Positions 57,350 through 64,000 of a stretch of DNA of 64,000 nt are shown piece by piece. The position numbers were made by a program, and so were the translations under genes. This DNA comes from Harmothoe impar (taxonomy: Eukaryota; Annelida; Polychaeta; Phyllodocida; Polynoidae), in the NCBI GenBank assembly GCA_947462335.1, contig OX381721.1:11669910-11733909 (forward strand), written 5' to 3'. The notes beneath the pieces are model-generated. The model searched no databases. It was not told where the DNA came from and saw only the letters and a list, made by a program, of their open reading frames with translations. The first letter of the stretch is position 1; each line of letters opens with the position of its first letter.

Positions 57350-60199
57350 TCACATAAAACAGTGGGTATAGTCTTTTTTAACCTGAATTTTAAATTCAGC
57401 CAGGCTGTCGATGTATGTATAAAAAGGTTTTAACATATTCCAACGCGTAATGGCTCTATAAAAGCAGCTTCTTAATACGATAGGCTTTAGAGACCTGGGT
57501 ACTTTTAACCTTATGCCTTGGTTGTGTCTAGTGGGTAGGTTTCTGTTGTCCACCAGCTTACGCTGGTGTTTAAGGGTAAAAGCATAGAAGAGGAGGTGTA
57601 TATCCCTCCTAATATTAAGATACATACATTCGCTATTATTATGTAATTGAATAGTATTATACAGAGGATTTGCCTCTAGCTTAACTCTATATACCGTCCT
57701 GAGTGCTTTATTCTGTAAGAACTGCAGCTCATTAGATTCTCCAATATTGCCTCTGTCCCATTTGTAATCCACATAATCAAAGGAAGGAAGGGTCATTGTC
57801 TTGTACATAGTTAGGGCAGTGGGCGTGTCAACATAAACTCTTGCTCTGGCGGATTGTATGATTTTGTTCCTGATGTTATTTACAGTATTAGTTCTATGCT
57901 GAATAAATTTCAACTCAGGATCTAAGGTGAGCCCTAAGTATGTGAAATTATATACTCTTTCTAATACAGCACCATTCAGATAAAAGACAGGATATTTTCT
58001 CTGAAAATTGTTAAAATACATCCATTTTGTTTTTTTCACATTAATTGTCAGACTATTGTCTATGCACCACTTTGAAACAAGGTTAATAGCAGTTTGCATT
58101 TCATCAGGACAGCACAGTGATATAACCGCGTCGTCTGCGTAGAGAGTTATATTAAAATTATATACTTTTGGTAAAGAATTTATATAAATAGAGAAAAGCA
58201 CTGGGCCCAATACTGAACCCTGAGGAACACCATACGTGATAGTTTTTTCTGAAGATAGAATATTATTAGCAATTGTTTTCTGAGTTCTAAGGTGGAGGTA
58301 GCTTTTGAACCATTTTAGGGTATTTTCACTGAGTCCGAAAAGGGATAATTTTTTTATTAATTTGGAGTGTGAGACTGTATCAAAAGCCTTTTTATAATCG
58401 AGATATAAAGAGATAGTAGGCCTGTTATTTATTATGTTTTCAATTATATTTTGTAAGTGTTCCTGGATAGCAGTCTGAGTCGAGTGCTTAGCTCTATAAC
58501 CATGTTGTCTCGGGGACAAAAGTTGACTATCATTCATGTACGACTGTAATCTATGACAAACAATCTTTTCTAAAATTTTCCCTGGTAAGGGTAAAAGACT
58601 TATTGGTCTGAGATCACTCACTTCCATTGAGTTAGCTTTTTTAGGAAGGGGGACCACTGTCCCTGCTTTCCATTTCGAGGGAAAAACACTTGTCGATAAA
58701 CATTTGTTATATAAACATAAAATAACTTCAGGTATACACATGAAGGCGTCCTTTAATACATTAGTCTTTATATGTTTAATAGAGGAGGCCTTTTTGGTAT
58801 TAATCTTCCTTATATATTTCATTATATCAATATAAGACAATGGCATAAGCAGGTCTGTACCTTGAATAGGTTCTCCATACGGATTACGTTCATTCCTCTG
58901 CCCCTCACCAGGTGGCAGTTCATTAGCTAAGGTCTCACCGATCGTAGAGAAATATGAATTGATATGATCAGCGCATTCTTCTGTTGGTACAGTTAAGCCT
59001 GTTATGTTATTCCTTAGTTTTATTAGAGTGGAGGTGGTTTTTATAGGTAATAATTTCCTAATGGCTTGCCAGAATTTTGCTGGATCATCCTTTCTATGTA
59101 TTAGTAGCATGTCGATTTTTTCTTTTCTACTCATGAAAATCATACTTTCCACTCGATTTTTGTGAAAATCTGCAATACGCCAATCATCTAAATCCATGCT
59201 TCGTCTTGCAATATTATATAATCTATCCCTTTCCCTCATTGCTTCTATAATAGGAGGAGTCATCCATTCAGGAGTGAATTCTGGAACAACTATTTTTCTC
59301 ACCGGACACATTTCATCTAGAATCAGTCTTATAATATCTATTAGTCGCTCCCACATGAGATTCACATTATTAGCAGTGACAACTGGGGTCCAATCAATAG
59401 CATTGAGAGAGTTTTTAAAATTAAGAAAGTCATATTTCCTATAGGATCTTGCCATGACAATTTTCTTTTTAATTTTCGTGCGTTGACATTTAAGTACCAT
59501 ATAGACAGGAACATGATCTGAAATTCTGAACCCAATTGTGCCAGATTTAGCGACATTATGCACATTTGTATAGAAATGATCTAACAGAGTCCCCGACTGA
59601 GGTCTTGTAATTTCATTTATTAATTGAGTAACATCATTATCTGTACAAAAGCTATCTACCTTAGAGGTTTTTATATCATCTTGAGAGAAGAGATCAACAT
59701 TAAAATCGCCCATAATTATAATTTTTCTATTTTTAGTTACAGGTTTCTTTAACTCTTCAAGCTTCTTATAAATAGCATTTTTATCATTATCTGGGTCAGG
59801 TGGCCGATAACACACATATATTTTATATTTGATAACACCTACTATCACATCAACACATAAAATTTCATATTCCTTGTGGATACATGATGAGTCTATATCG
59901 ACCGTAGCATTGTAGTGGTCCTTTAAATATAACATAACGCCTCCAGCACCTTTGTCTCTGTGTGGAGTTCTGTCTAGCCTTATGTATTGATACCCCGGAA
60001 TATACAGATCTAAGTCATTATGCGTAGGATTTAGCCAGGTCTCCACTATACCAATGATATCTGCACAGGAGATTATTTTGAAAGCGTCACATCTTTTCTT
60101 ATACACAGATCTAGCATTAATGCATACAAATCTTAAGCCTTTCGTGGCTGTTAGCATATCTAGATCATCCATTATGAGAATTGTAAAAAAATACACCAT
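57350..60199 (-). CDS. LINE ORF2: AP endonuclease and reverse transcriptase
   Basis: A 949-residue protein nicks the target and copies the element RNA in place (target-primed reverse transcription). The endonuclease spans about residues 21-235: CINARS at 26-31, catalytic Glu in VETWLNP (residue 53), GGVMLYLK 86-93, YRPP 131-134, MGDFNVDL 163-170 and SDHVPV 227-232. The RT spans about 480-760: LRPISLLPLPGKILEKIV 530-547, LDYKKAFDTVSH 600-611, GVPQGSVLGP 657-666 and the YADD active site 687-690. The C-terminal region lacks a clear zinc knuckle or RNase H. The motif set fits the jockey/CR1 group. ATGs at residues 1, 10 and 15 are all possible starts; all keep the whole endonuclease. Confidence 0.95.
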   Translation of the reverse strand: MVYFFTILIMDDLDMLTATKGLRFVCINARSVYKKRCDAFKIISCADIIGIVETWLNPTHNDLDLYIPGYQYIRLDRTPHRDKGAGGVMLYLKDHYNATVDIDSSCIHKEYEILCVDVIVGVIKYKIYVCYRPPDPDNDKNAIYKKLEELKKPVTKNRKIIIMGDFNVDLFSQDDIKTSKVDSFCTDNDVTQLINEITRPQSGTLLDHFYTNVHNVAKSGTIGFRISDHVPVYMVLKCQRTKIKKKIVMARSYRKYDFLNFKNSLNAIDWTPVVTANNVNLMWERLIDIIRLILDEMCPVRKIVVPEFTPEWMTPPIIEAMRERDRLYNIARRSMDLDDWRIADFHKNRVESMIFMSRKEKIDMLLIHRKDDPAKFWQAIRKLLPIKTTSTLIKLRNNITGLTVPTEECADHINSYFSTIGETLANELPPGEGQRNERNPYGEPIQGTDLLMPLSYIDIMKYIRKINTKKASSIKHIKTNVLKDAFMCIPEVILCLYNKCLSTSVFPSKWKAGTVVPLPKKANSMEVSDLRPISLLPLPGKILEKIVCHRLQSYMNDSQLLSPRQHGYRAKHSTQTAIQEHLQNIIENIINNRPTISLYLDYKKAFDTVSHSKLIKKLSLFGLSENTLKWFKSYLHLRTQKTIANNILSSEKTITYGVPQGSVLGPVLFSIYINSLPKVYNFNITLYADDAVISLCCPDEMQTAINLVSKWCIDNSLTINVKKTKWMYFNNFQRKYPVFYLNGAVLERVYNFTYLGLTLDPELKFIQHRTNTVNNIRNKIIQSARARVYVDTPTALTMYKTMTLPSFDYVDYKWDRGNIGESNELQFLQNKALRTVYRVKLEANPLYNTIQLHNNSECMYLNIRRDIHLLFYAFTLKHQRKLVDNRNLPTRHNQGIRLKVPRSLKPIVLRSCFYRAITRWNMLKPFYTYIDSLAEFKIQVKKDYTHCFM

Positions 60200-60811
60200 A
60201 TATTGAATGCATTATAATGATATTGTGAGGTGATACCTAGTATGAGGTGACCGAGTGGGTTGTTAAAATACATTTCTCGTCTGGCTATGGCTGTCTGAGG
60301 CAGCGCGCTCCTGTGGTGTACAGTTATACATACAATAGATTGCATAGACATTCCCTATATGTGGTTCTAATTTCATGATACATTTTAGATGTCGTTCTAG
60401 TTTACAAATCAATCAAAATATATTAAGGGGTTATTCCCTTTACAAACTCATGCATTAATATAATATACATTAAATGACATGACATTTACCGGCATTCTCA
60501 CTGTAAGATAGGTATATATATATACATTTGTATTGAAACAGCTGATTCAACTTGACCCAGTAACCTTGCTTAGGACGGACACTTCATGTAAGACGCTATT
60601 ACCCGGTCGCCCATTCTATAGTATTATGTAAGTAACAACCTGTTGCATAAAGTCAATTGGCTTGAACTCATTTGTACCGTAATGGGACTGTAGGGCATGT
60701 GCACTCACAGCTCAGAGCCTCCCGAGACAATGCTAATAGGTAAGCGAGAAGTTTTCTATAGGAGTACATACATTGTATAAATATATAATTTTATCTACTT
60801 ATTTAATTCAG
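60200..60811 (-). other. 612-bp spacer between the LINE ORFs
   Basis: AT-rich with no long frame. How ORF2 is translated from a bicistronic RNA with such a long gap is unknown; internal initiation or a subgenomic RNA would be needed. Confidence 0.6.
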
Positions 60812-62662
60812 TTATTTTTTTACACTTGTGATCCTTTTGGTGGATCCAATTAGCCCTAGCATGCGGTCTTGCAACCTTACAGAGTCACTGTTCATTTGTG
60901 GTTTCTGGCCCCGTTCTGCCTTGGGCGGTTTCTTTAGCTGTTGGTTGGTGCGTGACGGGGTGATAACAATAGAGGTTTCATCAGTCGCTGTAGGGCTCCG
61001 AATAGTGGCATTTCCGTGTTTTTCCTGCAGGTCTTGCATAGTTATTGGCTTGCCCAACCTCTTCTCTGCCGCTGATGGTGATACAGTGGTCACTGTCATT
61101 TGTATGCCACCTGGTGTAGTTACTACTGTCTTATCAATAATCGGGGGTGTGACCACAGCAGGTGTTGTTGTTGTTGTTGTTGTTGTTGTTGTAGGAGTAG
61201 TCGGGTCGGCAGCTGGTGTTGCAGTGGCAGCTACTGTAGCTACTGTAGCCGTAGTAACTGTGGTAGTGGCAGTTACTGTCACTGTATCGTCCCTTACAAG
61301 GGGGGGTGCTGCTGCTGCTGGAGGTTGTTCTGGGGTGGGCGTGGCACCTTCAGTCGTGGCGGGAGGAGCTGCTGGTGGGGTGTTGCCTTCAGGTGGTGGT
61401 TGTTCTGCGGGAGTAGGAGGCTTGGGAACTAAGTCAGGGTATTTAGCTCTTAATTGTCGTCGTACCTCCATTAGTACATGCCCCCCCCTGTTTTTTCCTT
61501 TGAAGTTATTCAACTGGACAGCCTTGGATTTCAGGGGGGCCCCGGCCCCCCAGTAGGGGCATGTCGTGGCCTCAACTAGGTCACGTGACCCGCTCGACAA
61601 GAGGGTGATGAGCAGCTCGTTGTGTGACTCGTATTTTATAAGATTTAATTCAGTTAAGTGTGCCTCGTCAATCTGCTTCCAGCCTTCACTCACCATCGTT
61701 TTGGCAATGTTTTTGGCCGCTAATGCAGTGAAGCAGTCTTTTATCCTTTGGGCCTTTTCAGGGTTCTTGCAATAGACTGCCTTTCTATGTGCCAGAGCCT
61801 GTTCGACACAGTGAAATGTGTATCCATCAACCTCAATATCACACTGGTAGAAGTTGCTCAGAGGAGCCAGCTCGGAGTGAAAAGCAACCATTTTATCTGT
61901 GATGTATGTCCTGGCGTTGGCAAGGTGAATCTCTGGGGGCAGGTCCCCCAGGGCCTGGTGCGGGTAGAATTTGCCACCATATATGATTCCTCTACCCCTC
62001 GGTTTGACAGATATGCCAGCCTCGTAGGCCAGCCTTGCTATTGTGCTCACATCAGCCTTCTGTTTACGGATGGCATTATTACTGTCTTCTGATAGATACA
62101 CTGAAGGATGATTTCTCTTGAGCCTGCCCTTAAGGGAGAGGAGTCTGTCTCTCGTGCTTCCTTTGACACAAACCACAATGATAGTTCTTATTTTACTTGT
62201 TGGAGATCCTTGCCTGTAGGCATAGTCAATTTCTCTTTTCAAAAAATCGTCGTCAATTGACGCTAAGAGAGAGCTGGCTACGTCTAGTGTGGATTCATTG
62301 ACTATGAACTCAAGGCCGTCAATGACAAGATTTCGCCTCCTTAGTGCATGGTCATTTAAACAGATCGACTCCCTGTTATCATCAATGGCTGTAGTATTTA
62401 CTCTGAGTTGCCTCTCACTCTTTGCCAGCCTATTTTTTAGGGACTTTACCTCATTTTGTAGTGCCTCTCTGTCAGTTTGTAGAGTTGAGATATCATCCTG
62501 GGAAAAGACCAGCGAGTCTTTCAGGGCATCTCTTTCAGCTAACAGATAATCCAAAGTGTCACTGAGTCCTTCTGTGTATGAAGAGATATCTCCTGGATTA
62601 TGCCTTGTTATAGGCTTCCGCAGATCAGCTATTGCCTTAACCGCCGTGTCTCGAGTCGCCAT
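60812..62662 (-). CDS. LINE ORF1: coiled coil, RNA-binding region and NADAR-like domain
   Basis: The frame is open from 62755, but the first ATG in good context (CAACATGGCG) is at 62662, giving 616 residues. Numbered from that ATG: heptad-like coiled coil at about 36-89; an L1-ORF1p/Transposase_22-like RRM and C-terminal region at about 110-235 (RRRNLVIDGLEF, IRTIIVVCVKGS, VYLSED); a NADAR/YbiA-like domain at about 258-406; a Pro/Ala/Thr-rich linker at 411-510 with a 10-Thr run encoded by a GTT/AAC-type microsatellite; and a basic tail. NADAR family hallmarks are LSNFY (268-272), a Glu-Gln pair (287-288), Trp328, LLSSGSRDLVEAT (354-366), YWGAG (370-374) and GGHVLMEVR (393-401). The family is associated with ADP-ribose and with removing ADP-ribose from guanine bases. 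In the element ORF1p should coat the RNA; the role of the NADAR part is inference. Confidence 0.88.
   Translation of the reverse strand: MATRDTAVKAIADLRKPITRHNPGDISSYTEGLSDTLDYLLAERDALKDSLVFSQDDISTLQTDREALQNEVKSLKNRLAKSERQLRVNTTAIDDNRESICLNDHALRRRNLVIDGLEFIVNESTLDVASSLLASIDDDFLKREIDYAYRQGSPTSKIRTIIVVCVKGSTRDRLLSLKGRLKRNHPSVYLSEDSNNAIRKQKADVSTIARLAYEAGISVKPRGRGIIYGGKFYPHQALGDLPPEIHLANARTYITDKMVAFHSELAPLSNFYQCDIEVDGYTFHCVEQALAHRKAVYCKNPEKAQRIKDCFTALAAKNIAKTMVSEGWKQIDEAHLTELNLIKYESHNELLITLLSSGSRDLVEATTCPYWGAGAPLKSKAVQLNNFKGKNRGGHVLMEVRRQLRAKYPDLVPKPPTPAEQPPPEGNTPPAAPPATTEGATPTPEQPPAAAAPPLVRDDTVTVTATTTVTTATVATVAATATPAADPTTPTTTTTTTTTTPAVVTPPIIDKTVVTTPGGIQMTVTTVSPSAAEKRLGKPITMQDLQEKHGNATIRSPTATDETSIVITPSRTNQQLKKPPKAERGQKPQMNSDSVRLQDRMLGLIGSTKRITSVKK
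61163..61192. repeat. GTT microsatellite coding poly-Thr in ORF1
   Basis: Ten GTT units on the plus strand, read as ACA-type Thr codons on the minus strand in the ORF1 linker. Length change by threes would leave ORF1 in frame. Confidence 0.9.
61445..61891 (-). other. NADAR/YbiA-like domain inside ORF1
   Basis: Begins MVAFHSELAPLSNFYQCDIE and ends GGHVLMEVRRQL. The order of conserved blocks (LSNF near the N-terminus, Glu-Gln-Ala helix, Lys in LIKY, LL-x-TG/SG-x-x-x-LVEA, WG-x-G, GGN/KNxGGxxLMxVR at the end) is that of the family, as are its length of about 150 residues and frame integrity. It is not a remnant; the putative pocket residues look retained. Confidence 0.82.
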
Positions 62663-62755
62663 GTTGACCAAAGCACAGGTAGCACAGGGGGAACAAAGGC
62701 TGGAGGTGCGGGTCACTGGTGCGTGCAGTCCAAAATAGCTCACCGGCGTACTCAC

Positions 62756-64000
62756 TGAGAAATAAATCTCCTATATTTCCTTTTGTATTAGGAATCCTCC
62801 TTAATTAACCAGATCCAGGGTAAGTAGGACCCTTTATACGACTCTTGTGCAAAATCTGTCGCAATGGGTAGTCTTATTCCTTAGTAGATCTTGAAAAATT
62901 GAGGAGCGCGCTGTGAGGTCCGACTAGTGTGATAGAGACGCCATAGCCAACTATTAGAGTAGAGACAGAGTATTGAGGCCTAACCAATAGCACAAACACG
63001 GTGTATAGGAGAACACACGCCTGACCTAAATGTGGAAGCAGAGTGTTGGGAGACTGATGGTGTAGTGGCATACGTTACAGAAATCGATGAATACACCAAA
63101 AGAGGAGCTGCCTATGGGAAGCTATCCCTAGAGATCCATACTGCAGAGGTAGTAATCACCCCTGCTTGTTGGAGGCAGGAACATGGGCAGGGTGTGGAAC
63201 AGGGTGTGAAGGGTGTGAGTACTACTAATTGTGCTTAGGAAGGAAGGTGTATAGAGTACTGCAGGGGAAAGAGGTAGGGATACTGGGAGGGAGGATGCTT
63301 AGTACTCAAGCATTTATTTATAAGGCTCAAGAAAACATGAAGAAAGATTCATTCTTGCTGTAGTCAAATACGCAGGGGCTCTTATTAGGAGGGAGGCGCT
63401 TAATATAAGGTCCAATACGGTAATCTGATTATAAGATCTACAATGTAATTAGATTATTGGGTTTCTTCTCTGACCAGTAGGAGTTGCTACAAGAGTAATG
63501 TCCATCAACCAGTCTAGTCTCTTGTTACACCAAAAAACCCTCACCCCACACGTACCCTGGTACGTCGTACAGTCCCTCTTTGATGTAGTAGAATCATTAG
63601 TCTCTAATTAGTTCCATACAGCCACGTCCATTCCCCACATACATTACTCTCCGTCTCCTGCCCCAGCCCTGTCCTACCACTGCTGCTATCTCCTATGTCC
63701 TTTATAGAGGTTTTTTAACTCCCAATCCCTTCTCCCTCCTGTCTCATTTGCACGGTGGCTATTTCAGCTTAATTGGCAGAAGCTGTCAATTGGGATTCAA
63801 ACTCACAAGGCCTTGGACACTTCCAAGAGTGAATTTAATTATCAATCTATGAAGTTTATAGAACAGTTTGTTATCTTATAATTAGCTTATTAATTATGAT
63901 TTCCTCGATGTAGTTTAAGAAATGCGGTTAAGATGATAGCTTTCAGAAAAGAATCAAACCATGAAAAGAAGATATATGACATGAATGCGGCAAACTGGTA
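62756..64000. other. LINE 5' leader and right flank, nothing else recognised
   Basis: 62663-62900 is probably 5' leader of the LINE, though no sharp end or duplication was found. From about 62900 to the window edge there is AT-rich sequence with no long frame, tandem repeat or recognised family. Confidence 0.4.

Larger units (their letters stand above)
57035..62900 (-). mobile_element. Apparently full-length two-ORF non-LTR retrotransposon with a NADAR-bearing ORF1
   Basis: On the minus strand the order is 5' leader (upstream of 62662, limit uncertain), ORF1 (62662 to 60812), 612-bp spacer, ORF2 (60199 to 57350), 3' UTR with AATAAA (57058-57053) and an A tail of 11 (57045-57035). Both ORFs are uninterrupted over 1.9 and 2.85 kb, so this copy is young and may still be mobile. 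The poly(A) tail points to a jockey/L1-type terminus. No matching target duplication was found beside the presumed 5' end, possibly because that end is not defined. Confidence 0.85.

Noticed and set aside
60828..61556. 242-codon plus-strand frame
   Set aside because: It is antisense to ORF1, and its composition (Val/Ala/Gly runs) mirrors the Thr/Pro-rich ORF1 linker.

Overview
This window is a piece of an animal nuclear genome, most likely from a marine invertebrate. The evidence is low gene density, many decayed and nested transposable elements, long micro- and minisatellites, GT-AG splice-like signals, and CpG-rich promoter-like patches carrying NRF1, YY1, E-box and CRE words. There are no operons, bacterial ribosome-binding sites or CRISPR arrays. 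The species cannot be named from the sequence.

Layout. 1-9.2 kb: a 40-bp tandem repeat, a 5'-truncated non-LTR retrotransposon tail (590-2008), and a decayed Ty3/gypsy element (about 2.03-9.2 kb) with gag, protease, RT-RNase H, integrase and an extra lysine-rich frame. 9.2-17 kb: minisatellites (about 21, 72 and 61 bp units), GT and AT microsatellites, a small MITE and one promoter-like patch. 17-22.8 kb: a 5.8-kb interval closed by matching 27-bp inverted ends and a TATT duplication. It contains tandem 400-bp modules bounded by the word GTCCTTTCCAAACGTTTAAT, and a pogo/Tigger-like insertion that itself carries two tRNA-like modules. 23-42 kb: mostly unannotatable noncoding DNA with two promoter/CpG patches (27.4 and 35.5-35.8 kb), a 581-bp foldback element, a Harbinger-like MITE with another MITE nested in it, and isolated candidate exons. 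42.7-48.7 kb: a cluster of candidate exons on the minus strand. 52.0-53.6 kb: candidate exons on the plus strand. 54.5-56.3 kb: two further TIR elements. 57.0-62.9 kb: an apparently intact non-LTR retrotransposon on the minus strand.

The best-supported genes are the two ORFs of that last element. ORF2 (57350-60199) is an uninterrupted 949-residue AP endonuclease plus reverse transcriptase. ORF1 (60812-62662) combines a coiled coil and an L1-ORF1p-like RNA-binding region with a NADAR/YbiA-like domain, a family linked to ADP-ribose chemistry and removal of ADP-ribose from guanine, followed by a Pro/Thr-rich tail. A LINE carrying a putative ADP-ribose-processing domain in its RNA-binding ORF is the most interesting system in the window. 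The host exons are read from open frame, splice words and phase only; no product is recognised, and they are given modest confidence.
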